Shown here in pieces: positions 1 through 7,176 of a stretch of 48,568 bases of DNA (position 1 is its first letter; each line of letters begins with the position of its first letter). Source of the stretch: CAZITB01 sp964542055 (GTDB lineage Bacteria; Planctomycetota; Phycisphaerae; Sedimentisphaerales; CAMDDF01); contig CAZITB010000006.1 in NCBI GenBank assembly GCA_964542055.1, positions 1 through 48,568 of the forward strand, given 5' to 3'. Under the pieces are notes generated by a model that saw nothing but the letters and a program-made list of their open reading frames with translations, was not told the origin of the DNA and did not search any database. The position numbers and the translations under genes were made by a program.

Positions 1-123
1 TTTTCTCTTGAACAAATAATGACATTCTAATTTCGAACTGATTCTCAGCTAACATTTGTTGTTTAAGATAAGATCATAAAATTTAAACAAGCTCTTTTAC
101 ATTTCAAAATTCTTCTCCTCCAA

Positions 124-162
124 AACACGGCCAAGCTTACCAGGGCGGGTCGTGTTTTTTTT
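124..162 (+). terminator. Rho-independent terminator of a plus-strand unit entering from the left
   Basis: AACACG (124-129) pairs with CGTGTT (151-156), with a possible inner GCC/GGC pairing, and a run of eight T follows. It would end transcription of a gene beyond the left edge. No coding region is visible in 1-120. Confidence 0.55.
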
Positions 163-202
163 GCAAAAATTCATTTTAATCTAACATCAAAGAAATAGTA
201 GC

Positions 203-324
203 TTAACATTGAACAGTTATAACCGCATACAAGAGGATGGTGATGAAATGACCTGCGAAAACACGAAACGTAAAACGAGGTCATCGCTCCCGCAACCGGC
301 AGTTAAAAACTGTCGGTTTTTTTA
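203..324 (+). ncRNA. Candidate small RNA or orphan structured transcript
   Basis: This gene-free stretch lies between two plus-strand terminators (124-162 and 294-323), so the second one must serve a short transcript that starts between them. ATGACCT (248-254) can pair with AGGTCAT (278-284) around an A-rich loop containing several ACG triplets, just ahead of the terminator stem. CTAACA (181-186) and TTAACA (203-208) stand 22 bp apart, twice the 11-bp Pho-box period seen elsewhere in the window, but the middle repeat is missing. I recognise no known RNA family. No convincing reading frame exists on the plus strand. The exact 5' end is a guess. Confidence 0.3.
294..323 (+). terminator. Strong Rho-independent terminator
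   Basis: An 11-bp stem (294-304 with 308-318, one G-U pair) with a three-A loop is followed by seven T. The T run is on the plus strand only, so it does not serve the minus-strand hydrolase gene whose stop codon it touches. Confidence 0.75.
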
Positions 325-969
325 TGGAATAAACAACCTGCAGCAGCTGCTTTTCAGATCAAATATTCCCATCTCTTCATAGATAAATTTCGCAAACATT
401 CGATGGCCGTATTCGTTAGGATGGAACTCATTGCTCATCAGCAGGTAAAGTTTGTCAATATTTTCCTGCCAATATTTGGTATGGTCGATCAAGGGTAGTT
501 TGAATCTGGCTGCTGTGTCACGGATCGCCTGCATGTAGCTGTCAAAATCAGGGCTTCTCTCCGGAGCGGTGCCCGGCAATATCAGGCAAGTCGTTTGCAT
601 TACACATAAAGCTCCTAACTGTTCGAATTTCTTCACAAGCTCTTCTAGATTGCTTTGAAATTTCTCCAGAGGAACATCGCGATTGCTTGAACAGTCATTC
701 ATTCCTATCATCAGAAAAACCACCTCAGGCGAAAACCTTTTTACACGCCAATCAAAACCTGCAAGCAAATTGTCGGTAGTATCGCCGCTGATGGCGGTAT
801 TGATCACCACATCCGTCATGCGGCCAGATTCGAAACGAACACGTTCGGCAAACAACTGGGTATAATCACGCCAGCCCATTGTATGGGCAGCACCGTGGGT
901 TATGCTGTCGCCATAAAAAAGCCACGTAACAGGCTTGGAAGATTCCAATAGTTCTCTAACTCGCTTCAT
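322..969 (-). CDS. SGNH/GDSL-family hydrolase
   Basis: This 215-residue protein has the blocks of the SGNH esterase/lipase superfamily: GDS at residues 20-22 (nucleophile Ser22), GMND at 89-92 (oxyanion Asn), and HPN near 183-185 (catalytic His, with Asp two or three residues upstream in many members; here the sequence is EFHPN). There is no signal peptide, so it should act in the cytoplasm. The family hydrolyses esters or thioesters of lipids or sugars, and the substrate cannot be told from sequence. The start is preceded by a weak AGGT about seven bases upstream. It lies 62 bp downstream of pfp in the same direction, but a terminator between them suggests separate or reduced co-transcription. 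Confidence 0.8.
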   Translation of the reverse strand: MKRVRELLESSKPVTWLFYGDSITHGAAHTMGWRDYTQLFAERVRFESGRMTDVVINTAISGDTTDNLLAGFDWRVKRFSPEVVFLMIGMNDCSSNRDVPLEKFQSNLEELVKKFEQLGALCVMQTTCLILPGTAPERSPDFDSYMQAIRDTAARFKLPLIDHTKYWQENIDKLYLLMSNEFHPNEYGHRMFAKFIYEEMGIFDLKSSCCRLFIP

Positions 970-987
970 AAGGTTACCTGAAAAACA

Positions 988-1020
988 AAAAAAAGGCTCC
1001 CAAAAATTCCGAGAGCCTTA
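988..1020 (-). terminator. Terminator of pfp
   Basis: Read on the minus strand, AAGGCTCTCGG pairs with a downstream GGGAGCCTT and a run of T follows. It sits 12 bp past the pfp stop codon and before the hydrolase gene. Confidence 0.75.
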
Positions 1021-1031
1021 AAAATTTAAAA

Positions 1032-2228
1032 TTATATTCTTGGGTAAGTACCCAGATATTCGGTTTTGGGCAGTTCACCAACCAGCGGTGAAGCGTATTC
1101 GACAAATGCGTCGGTAATACCATTACCTTCGGCATTAATCCACTCATCTGCCATTTCTTTAGTATGCTCTGCAACATTTTCAAGATCTGTCCGGAACAAT
1201 TCCACGCCGTAATCTTTTCCGTTACCGGTTCTTTTCATAGCTACCGAACCGCTCTGGAACTGCTTCGAATACTCAACTGCCTCTCTTCCGCAGCGGCGAG
1301 CTTCATCAACATCTGTATCACTTTGCAATCCTGGGAAGCTCCTCTGTAGATAACCGAACGTATCGGCACGAACGCGTTTTACGCCCAAGCCCCCTTTGAT
1401 CTTTCCAGCTAAATAATCTGCCAGTGCGCCGGTACCGGAAAGCTGAACATTTCCGTGGGCATCTCTTTCAGCATTTTCGGCAATTTTTTCAGCGTAAGTT
1501 TTGCCGTCCACATCAGTTACACCTTCGCTTACAGCGATAAGACATCTGCCGTATTTCTTGTAAACATTCTCTACCTGGCTAAGCATTGTTTCTACAGACA
1601 ATGGTCTTTCGGGTACATAAATCAGGTGCGGACCGTCATCTTCACGTTTTTTTGCTAGTCCCGCTGCAGCTGTCAAAAAGCCCGCGTGCCTTCCCATGAT
1701 AACGTCGATTTTAATGCCAGGAAGTGCCCTGTTATCGAGATCATCACCCATAACCGCACAAGCGACGAACTTTCCTGCTGTTCCAAAACCGGGGCAGTGG
1801 TCGGTAACCCGCAGGTCATTGTCAACTGTTTTTGGGACATGAAAAGCCTTGAGGTCATAGCCTGCTTCGACTGCCATATTATTAATGATATAGCAGGTAT
1901 TGGCTGAATCGTTACCACCGATATAGTAGAAATAACGGACATCGTGCTTTTTAAATACATCGAGAATTTTTTCACAGTAAGCTTTGTCAGGCTTGTCCCT
2001 GCTCGAACCCAATGCCGATGACGGTGTAGTTGCCACTATTTCCAGAGTATCCGGCGATATCTTCTTCAAATCTACGAAGTCTTCTTTTACTATTCCAGCA
2101 ACCGCGTGAACCGCTCCGTAAAGATTATCGATTCCATCAAATTTGCTGGCTTGCTCGATTACACCGACTAAAGAAGCATTGATTACGCCTGTCGGCCCGC
2201 CTGATTGACTTACAATCGCATTAGCCAT
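1032..2228 (-). CDS. pfp: Pyrophosphate-dependent 6-phosphofructokinase
   Basis: This 398-residue enzyme phosphorylates fructose 6-phosphate in glycolysis. Residues that decide the phosphoryl donor point to pyrophosphate rather than ATP: GGND at 104-107 has Asp where ATP enzymes have Gly, and PKTVDND at 132-138 has the Lys typical of PPi enzymes where ATP enzymes have Gly-Thr. The MGRHAG substrate motif is at 178-183, and an N-terminal nucleotide-fold glycine run (SGGPTGVIN) is present. The PPi reaction is reversible, so the enzyme may also serve gluconeogenesis. GAAAGGA lies upstream of the ATG, the promoter is at 2252-2281 and the terminator at 988-1020, so it looks like a single-gene unit. 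The donor assignment rests on family knowledge. Confidence 0.9.
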   Translation of the reverse strand: MANAIVSQSGGPTGVINASLVGVIEQASKFDGIDNLYGAVHAVAGIVKEDFVDLKKISPDTLEIVATTPSSALGSSRDKPDKAYCEKILDVFKKHDVRYFYYIGGNDSANTCYIINNMAVEAGYDLKAFHVPKTVDNDLRVTDHCPGFGTAGKFVACAVMGDDLDNRALPGIKIDVIMGRHAGFLTAAAGLAKKREDDGPHLIYVPERPLSVETMLSQVENVYKKYGRCLIAVSEGVTDVDGKTYAEKIAENAERDAHGNVQLSGTGALADYLAGKIKGGLGVKRVRADTFGYLQRSFPGLQSDTDVDEARRCGREAVEYSKQFQSGSVAMKRTGNGKDYGVELFRTDLENVAEHTKEMADEWINAEGNGITDAFVEYASPLVGELPKTEYLGTYPRI

Positions 2229-2251
2229 GATAATGTCCTTTCAACTGATAT

Positions 2252-2281
2252 TTTATATTATTTTTACCAAATAAAGTCTAA
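2252..2281 (-). promoter_or_regulatory. Predicted sigma70-type promoter of pfp
   Basis: On the minus strand TTAGAC (2281-2276), an 18-bp spacer and TATAAA (2257-2252). The transcript would start near 2245, with the Shine-Dalgarno GAAAGGA just downstream. Confidence 0.5.
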
Positions 2282-2383
2282 CTGAATATCGCCGCTGTTA
2301 AAAAGCCGTTTTCGATAGTTTGTTAGCCCGCTGAAAATATCATATCCAAAGCCGTCAATCAAGGTATTTCGCTGAATTTGCGC

Positions 2384-2418
2384 AAAAAAAAGCCTCCAGG
2401 AATAAACATGAAGGCTTT
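2384..2418 (-). terminator. Terminator after the microgene / first PEP-CTERM gene
   Basis: On the minus strand AAAGCCTTCA pairs with TGGAGGCTTT (one G-U) and nine T follow. It ends the transcript that carries the 25-codon gene at 2428-2505 and probably the PEP-CTERM gene upstream of it. Confidence 0.75.
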
Positions 2419-2427
2419 GATTGGACT

Positions 2428-2505
2428 TTAATAATGTTTTTGTCTTTTGGTGTATTTTCCTATTTTTGGGTACTTGCTGATTTTGTGATATTTGGACATT
2501 TTCAT
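2428..2505 (-). CDS. 25-residue Lys/Tyr hexapeptide-repeat microprotein
   Basis: An ATG with a strong Shine-Dalgarno (AAAGGAGA, about eight bases upstream) opens a 25-codon frame ending in TAA, ten bases before a terminator. The peptide starts MKM and continues with three tandem six-residue units of the form [SG]-K-Y-x-K-[IR]: SKYHKI, SKYPKI, GKYTKR, then QKHY. It has ten Lys, five Tyr and no acidic residue, so it is very basic, with Tyr and Lys at a fixed spacing. It follows the PEP-CTERM gene by 71 bp and may be its co-transcribed partner. I know no matching family. The A-rich DNA favours Lys codons, but the repeat, the ribosome site and the terminator together argue for a real gene. Function unknown. 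Confidence 0.5.
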   Translation of the reverse strand: MKMSKYHKISKYPKIGKYTKRQKHY

Positions 2506-2576
2506 TTTTGTTCTCCTTTGCATTTGATTTAAAAAATAATTAATTTAACGTTTTGTGTTTGTTTATTCGATATAAT

Positions 2577-3197
2577 TTATGCTTTCTTTTTTCTCAACCA
2601 ACTTACAACTGACATTCCCAAACTAGCCAATATCAGTGATCCAGGTGCAGGAATTTTTACGAGCAAATCCTGAATCTTGGTACCGTCGGCTTCTGTAAGT
2701 ACCATAACTTTGATACCATAGAAGCCATTGGCATTTTCGTTCGCATAAGCTAGCAGTTCCGCAGTAAGACCAGAATTCATACCAATTACAGAACCCTCCC
2801 CTTCGATGTGCCAGATAACATTCTGCAATGTTTCTACAGAAGGATAACCGCCATCAAAACTGGTGTTTGCTTGCAGAGAACCGGTCAAAAATTCATTGTA
2901 AAGGAATGCCGTTCTCTCATCGAGTGGATCTCCTACACCGGGAGGTAATACGCCACCATCGATTGATCTGTCACCAAGTTCGGCAAAATAAACCCTGCTT
3001 CTTATGTTTTCCTCTCTTTCCAAGCAAAATGTTTGGAATGTTTCTCCTTCCGCATAAATACCGATTGGGCCATCCACAGGCGTAGCAAAATACTCGCCGG
3101 TTCTGAGGTTTTGCACCTGAACCTTCATGTTCGGTGCAGCCAGAACCGACACTGTTGCAATTAGCACAATCATTGTTACATTCGTCAAAGTTCTCAT
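2577..3197 (-). CDS. PEP-CTERM sorted exported protein with thioester-domain-like core
   Basis: The ATG at 3197 is chosen over one 16 codons upstream because AAGGGG stands just before it and a clean signal peptide (residues 1-21, ending VLAA) follows. The 206-residue product ends with the exosortase sorting tail: IPAPG, a hydrophobic stretch, then WLRKKK. Between them, FC at 57-58 and LQNVIWHIEG at 124-133 resemble the Cys and the Gln-x-x-Ile-Trp segments of thioester-type surface domains, in which Cys58 and Gln125 would form the bond; this is inference. The protein would be exported, cut and anchored by an exosortase encoded elsewhere. Its own promoter and long leader lie at 3303-3371, and the 25-codon gene follows downstream. 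Confidence 0.75.
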   Translation of the reverse strand: MRTLTNVTMIVLIATVSVLAAPNMKVQVQNLRTGEYFATPVDGPIGIYAEGETFQTFCLEREENIRSRVYFAELGDRSIDGGVLPPGVGDPLDERTAFLYNEFLTGSLQANTSFDGGYPSVETLQNVIWHIEGEGSVIGMNSGLTAELLAYANENANGFYGIKVMVLTEADGTKIQDLLVKIPAPGSLILASLGMSVVSWLRKKKA

Positions 3198-3302
3198 TTT
3201 TGTTCCCCTTAAAAATATTAAAAAAGTTTTATTATAAGCGCGCAAACAATTTACGGCTTTTTTCCTTAGTTAATTTTTAACACCAGACATATTATTTGGT
3301 AT

Positions 3303-3371
3303 GGGCCTCCGTCCCCCACATGCTTACTCGCATGTACAGATAATTATAGACATGGGATATTAAGGCGGCAA
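3303..3371 (-). promoter_or_regulatory. Promoter and structured leader start of PEP-CTERM gene 1
   Basis: On the minus strand TTGCCG (3371-3366), a 17-bp spacer and TATAAT (3348-3343) predict a start near 3336 and a leader of about 139 nt. The leader opens with a perfect 6-bp hairpin (ACATGC/GCATGT, 3318-3335) and then GGGGACGGA (3316-3308). The latter is shared with the leaders of the two other PEP-CTERM genes. Confidence 0.55.
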
Positions 3372-3432
3372 GTTTCAGAGAAATTTTTTATAAAATATTT
3401 TTTAAAAACCCATAAATCGCTGTTTATCAAAC

Positions 3433-3466
3433 AAAAAAAGACTTCCTGAAATAGGAAGTCTTTTTG
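3433..3466 (-). terminator. Terminator of PEP-CTERM gene 2
   Basis: AAAGACTTCCT and AGGAAGTCTTT form an 11-bp perfect stem with a five-base loop, with T runs on both strands, so it can work in either direction. Confidence 0.85.
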
Positions 3467-3489
3467 AAAAACGATAGATATTTCGGTAA

Positions 3490-4143
3490 TTATTTTCTTC
3501 TGCGTATCCAGCCAACTACGCTAACACCTATGCTTCCAAGTAATACCGCTCCAGGAGCAGGGATTACTTCACTCCCACAAATTTTAGCATAGATATCTTT
3601 GGTATCTGAACAGCCTTCTAAAACCCGGAAACTATCCGTATATCGACCAAAGTATTTTTTGAAACCAACAATCTCAACATAGTAACCTGAATCTTCTACT
3701 TGATAGGCATGACCGATATTTTCTATTACAAGACAATCGCTAAGAGGCTTGAAACTGAACTCCATCCCAACATCGATTTTTTGCTCATAATACTCAGGAT
3801 CTGTAATTGTGGTAGTCAGATCAAGTGAAATTCCGGTAATGCTTGTACCGGCTTGGGTCAACCCGTTTTTGAAATAAATTTCACCAATTTTAAATGGTGA
3901 ACAGAGATCATCGCTGAACTGCCTCCCTGTAAATTTCAGCTTGGTCTGACTTCCGAAATACTTGGACGCAACACCAGTTGTAATCCGGTTTGTACCCAGC
4001 CCTGTCAGATAAGAAGTGTTGCCCTCTGGGTCAACCCACGTTCCTGACGAATATCCATCGAAGCCTGCCAAAGCAGCACAAGAGAATATTGCCAGTACCA
4101 GCATCCCCATTACTAATCTTTTTGTTTTTTTACAATTCTTCAT
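3490..4143 (-). CDS. PEP-CTERM protein, choice-of-anchor K-like (paralogue A)
   Basis: This 217-residue protein has a signal peptide (residues 1-26, ending CAALA) and a C-terminal sorting tail of IPAPG, about 17 hydrophobic residues and RRRK. The body (GYSSGTW, GLGTNRI, SQTKLKFTGRQFSDDL, FKIGEIYFKNGLT) has the layout I associate with the choice-of-anchor K domain of PEP-CTERM proteins. It is clearly paralogous to the next gene (4382-5023), with the same segment order and tail. The ATG follows AAAGGGGAACACAA. Role: an exported, exosortase-sorted surface or matrix protein; ligand unknown. It has its own promoter and terminator, so the pair are separate transcripts despite standing in tandem. 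Confidence 0.8.
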   Translation of the reverse strand: MKNCKKTKRLVMGMLVLAIFSCAALAGFDGYSSGTWVDPEGNTSYLTGLGTNRITTGVASKYFGSQTKLKFTGRQFSDDLCSPFKIGEIYFKNGLTQAGTSITGISLDLTTTITDPEYYEQKIDVGMEFSFKPLSDCLVIENIGHAYQVEDSGYYVEIVGFKKYFGRYTDSFRVLEGCSDTKDIYAKICGSEVIPAPGAVLLGSIGVSVVGWIRRRK

Positions 4144-4225
4144 TTGTGTTCCCCTTTGAACCTTTCATTGATTTTACATTTTTGCTTAGCTACACTCTCG
4201 CTAAACACATTTAAAAAAGACACAA

Positions 4226-4285
4226 GAATTCCATCCCCAAAAAAATCCATACCAATTTATAGGCAAGCCAAAGTTAAAAAAGCAA
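4226..4285 (-). promoter_or_regulatory. Promoter and leader start of PEP-CTERM gene 2
   Basis: On the minus strand TTGCTT (4285-4280), an 18-bp spacer and TATAAA (4261-4256) predict a start near 4249 and a leader of about 106 nt. GGGGATGGA (4238-4230) lies about 11 nt into the transcript, the same motif as in the two neighbouring leaders. Confidence 0.5.
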
Positions 4286-4321
4286 TTTTTTTAAGATATT
4301 CCTATAATTTTTGTATAGGTA

Positions 4322-4356
4322 AAAAAAAAGCCCTTGGCATAAAACCAAAGGCTTGT
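4322..4356 (-). terminator. Terminator of PEP-CTERM gene 3
   Basis: On the minus strand AAGCCTTTGG pairs with CCAAGGGCTT across a seven-base loop and nine T follow. It lies 25 bp past the stop codon of the gene at 4382-5023 and just upstream of the promoter of the next gene. Confidence 0.85.
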
Positions 4357-4381
4357 TTGTAATCTTCTAAATTTCAGTTAC

Positions 4382-5023
4382 TTAGCAATCTTTTTTTCTG
4401 CGTATCCAGCCAACAATGCTAACACCCAGTCCACCTAAAATAACTGCTCCAGGTGCCGGAACAACAGGACTACCTGTGATTTTTGCATATATATTTTTTG
4501 AATCAGTGCAGGTTTCAAGAACGGTAAACGTATCAGTGTATCCACACAAACCGCCAAAACCGAGGATTTCTATGTCATAGCCTGAATTGCCGATACTGTA
4601 TTTAGTTCCTGCATTTTCCATAACCAGCGAATCTGCAAAAGTATGAAAATCAAAGTTTAGGCCAACATCATAAACATCCTGAAAATACGCCGGGTCAGTA
4701 AATGTTGTTTCGATGGCAAGTGTAATCCCGGTTATACTTGTTCCAGTCTTTGTAAGACCATTTTTGAAGCTAAGCTGGCCAAGCTGAAAAGCAGAACCCA
4801 ACTGACCGGAAAATGGCATTCCTGTATAGTCCAATTCGGTTTTACTGCCGATCAAAAATGTCGGTTTACCGGTAACAATATGATTTGTTCCCACTCCGGA
4901 AACAACAGCATCCGGTCCGCCGACTGGGTTTTGAAACTGACCGGTTGTGTAACCGGCAAAACCTGCCAGAACATTGCAGCTAAACAACGCCAACACTACT
5001 AAACTTGTTAATAAACTTTTCAT
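4382..5023 (-). CDS. PEP-CTERM protein, choice-of-anchor K-like (paralogue B)
   Basis: This 213-residue protein has a signal peptide (residues 1-20, ending NVLA), a body with GYTTGQFQNPVGG, SGVGTNHI, SKTELDYTGMPFSGQ and FQLGQLSFKNGLT, and a C-terminal tail VPAPG + hydrophobic + WIRRKK. These features match the choice-of-anchor K layout, and the gene duplicates the one at 3490-4143. The mature protein has four Cys (two in the CGYT and ETCTDS region) that could form disulfides outside the cytoplasm. The gene has a near-consensus promoter (5148-5177) and a leader of about 118 nt, and it is divergent from recJ. Function beyond surface sorting is unknown. Confidence 0.8.
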   Translation of the reverse strand: MKSLLTSLVVLALFSCNVLAGFAGYTTGQFQNPVGGPDAVVSGVGTNHIVTGKPTFLIGSKTELDYTGMPFSGQLGSAFQLGQLSFKNGLTKTGTSITGITLAIETTFTDPAYFQDVYDVGLNFDFHTFADSLVMENAGTKYSIGNSGYDIEILGFGGLCGYTDTFTVLETCTDSKNIYAKITGSPVVPAPGAVILGGLGVSIVGWIRRKKDC

Positions 5024-5121
5024 TTTTAAACTCCCACTATCAATACCATCAACTTTAACTTTCCCTTAACTACGTAATGACACACTCATTGCGCAAATTC
5101 CATGTTTAATTTCTTAGATTT

Positions 5122-5177
5122 GGGAATCCGTCCCCATCGATTGGCTTATTATAATCTAATTACAAACCCGATGTCAA
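5122..5177 (-). promoter_or_regulatory. Near-consensus promoter and leader start of PEP-CTERM gene 3
   Basis: On the minus strand TTGACA (5177-5172), an 18-bp spacer and TATAAT (5153-5148): both hexamers are perfect sigma70 consensus. The start is predicted near 5141. GGGGACGGA (5135-5127) begins about six nt into the transcript and can sit in a small TGGG/CCCA hairpin. Confidence 0.7.
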
Positions 5178-5277
5178 GGATAAAATAGAATTTTTTAGTT
5201 AGTATAACCACAAATGTATCATAAACTTTAACACATCAATACAAAATCAATAACTTAGGCAAATTCTATGCATTTTA

Positions 5278-5306
5278 TTGAATTTTTCCGCAATTATTGA
5301 TATAAT
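5278..5306 (+). promoter_or_regulatory. Promoter of recJ
   Basis: TTGAAT (5278-5283), a 17-bp spacer and TATAAT (5301-5306) predict a start near 5313 and a leader of about 46 nt. It is divergent from the PEP-CTERM promoter at 5148-5177. Confidence 0.65.
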
Positions 5307-5358
5307 GCCCGCGTCAACTAATTATTAACAGCTCAAGCTGAACCTTTACGGTGGTAAA

Positions 5359-7104
5359 ATGCGATTCAAAGCAAGGACGCAGACAAGCAAAGTCTGGAAT
5401 ATAAAACCAAAAAACCTCAATGCCGAAATGCTGGCAAAACAGCTCAAAGTTTCTGTTTTAACTGCCAACATCCTTCTCAATCGCTCGATAACCGATCAAA
5501 AGCTGGGCCACAGTTTTCTAAACCCCAAGCTGACCGAACTTGGCGAACCCGACAAGCTGCCCGGAGCCGATCTGGCGGCAAAAAGGATCGTCAAAGCCAT
5601 TCAAAACAAGGAAAAAATAACCATCTATGGCGACTATGATGTAGATGGAATCACCTCTATAACAATACTTTACAAGCTTTTTCAGCTCTTTAACGCAAAT
5701 GCAGACTTTTACATCCCCCACCGAATTGACGAAGGTTATGGGCTCAATCCAGAAGCAGTACAGCAGATCGCCGATAACGGCACAAAGCTACTTATCACTG
5801 TCGATTGCGGGATCAATTCCGTCGAAGAAGTGGAAATGGCGAAAACTCTGGGTATCGAAACCATCATAACCGATCATCACCGGCTTGGCGAAAAGCTGCC
5901 CCGTGCCGCGGCAATAGTTCATCCCTGCCTGGAAAACGGATCAAACGAAAACGTCTGCGCCGGAGCCATGGTCGCGTTTAAGCTGGCATGGGCGGTTGCC
6001 AACTATTTCAAAAGTTCCGACCGGATCGATGATACCACGAAACAGTATCTTATCGATGCGACTATGTTTGCTGCCCTTGGTACTATTGCGGATATGATCG
6101 ACCTTATCGGTGAAAACCGGGCAATCGTAAGTTTCGGCCTTAAACAGCTGTCACGCTCGACTCTGCCGGGCATAACGGCCTTGAAAGAAGTTGCCGGTTT
6201 GACAAATAAAAAGATCGAATCCATCGAGGTAAGTTTCCAGATCGCCCCGATGCTAAATGCTGCGGGACGAATGGGCCATGCGCGGCTTGCAGTGGAACTG
6301 CTCACATCCGACAATGACATCAGGTCATACCGAATAGCCAAGTACCTTCAGGAACAGAACAAACTCCGCCAGAAACACGAACGTGAGATATATAAAAACG
6401 CCTGCGAAGTCATTTCTATGCTCGGTTTGGACCACCCGGACCGCAAAACCATCGTAATTTCATCGGATACGTGGCACCGCGGAGTTATCGGCATTGTAGC
6501 TTCACGCATTGTGGAAAAGTTTTACAAACCGACAATACTGATCAACACCGCCAACGGCACCGGCTGCGGTTCGGGTCGTTCAATTGATGGTTTTAACCTG
6601 CTAAACGCAATAAACTCCTGTTCAAACCACCTTCTCCGGTTCGGCGGACATGATATGGCTGCGGGCATTACCATCGAAACCGCAAAGGTAAACGATTTTG
6701 CCGCCGCAATAGAAGAACACGCCATCGATCACTTCGAGGAAACCTCCCCGACAGCTACACTCGACATCGATGCCCTTTGCTCGATTGGCGATTTTAATCA
6801 TCATATCCTGCGGGAAATAAATCTCCTTGCACCTTTCGGACAGGGAAACCCTCAGCCGGTTTTCGCCACAAAAGGTGTCCGCCTGGCTTCCAAACCCCGC
6901 AAAGTCGGCGCCAGAAGCGAACATCTCCAGCTTGGTATCGCCGATTCGACCGGCACCATAAAGGCGGTAGGCTTCAACATGGCAAGTTTTGAAAAGAAGA
7001 TAATCGAATCGGATTTCTTCAATATCGCCTATAAACCCCAGATAAACACATTCAATGGCAACTATAACGTCGAATTCATCCTCTCCGATATCCAGTTCGA
7101 ATAA
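5359..7104 (+). CDS. recJ: Single-stranded-DNA-specific exonuclease RecJ
   Basis: This 581-residue cytoplasmic nuclease degrades single-stranded DNA 5' to 3' in recombination and mismatch or base-excision repair. The DHH phosphoesterase core is clear: DYDVDG at 92-97, VDCGIN near 148-153, DHH at 172-174, and the second-lobe GRMGHARLA. The DHHA1 part carries HRGVIGIVASR, GSGRSI and RFGGHDMAAG. The last 130 residues match the OB-like RecJ C-terminal domain. Length is normal for the family. The Shine-Dalgarno is weak (GGTGG). The gene stands alone behind the promoter at 5278-5306, and the next promoter begins four bases after its stop. Confidence 0.95.
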   Translation: MRFKARTQTSKVWNIKPKNLNAEMLAKQLKVSVLTANILLNRSITDQKLGHSFLNPKLTELGEPDKLPGADLAAKRIVKAIQNKEKITIYGDYDVDGITSITILYKLFQLFNANADFYIPHRIDEGYGLNPEAVQQIADNGTKLLITVDCGINSVEEVEMAKTLGIETIITDHHRLGEKLPRAAAIVHPCLENGSNENVCAGAMVAFKLAWAVANYFKSSDRIDDTTKQYLIDATMFAALGTIADMIDLIGENRAIVSFGLKQLSRSTLPGITALKEVAGLTNKKIESIEVSFQIAPMLNAAGRMGHARLAVELLTSDNDIRSYRIAKYLQEQNKLRQKHEREIYKNACEVISMLGLDHPDRKTIVISSDTWHRGVIGIVASRIVEKFYKPTILINTANGTGCGSGRSIDGFNLLNAINSCSNHLLRFGGHDMAAGITIETAKVNDFAAAIEEHAIDHFEETSPTATLDIDALCSIGDFNHHILREINLLAPFGQGNPQPVFATKGVRLASKPRKVGARSEHLQLGIADSTGTIKAVGFNMASFEKKIIESDFFNIAYKPQINTFNGNYNVEFILSDIQFE

Positions 7105-7107
7105 AGA

Positions 7108-7137
7108 TTGCATTTAACCTGTTTTTCGGATTATAAT
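7108..7137 (+). promoter_or_regulatory. Promoter of the MauE/thioredoxin fusion gene
   Basis: TTGCAT (7108-7113), an 18-bp spacer and TATAAT (7132-7137) predict a start near 7144, 33 nt before the ATG. The -35 begins four bases after the recJ stop. Confidence 0.6.
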
Positions 7138-7176
7138 GTTCCGAACCAATCCGGAATAGAGAAGTAATAAATTATT

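Noticed and set aside
57..190. Short minus-strand frames of 14 and 25 codons near a GGAGGAG sequence
   Set aside because: One needs a TTG start and the other lacks a ribosome site; neither has other support.
203..324. Riboswitch (fluoride, cyclic-di-GMP or guanidine type) before a gene
   Set aside because: The conserved bases of these classes are not present, and no plus-strand gene follows for it to control.
3435..3465. CRISPR-like repeat or mobile-element end
   Set aside because: The inverted repeat is single, followed by T runs, and placed at a gene end, so it is a terminator. No direct-repeat and spacer array exists in the window.
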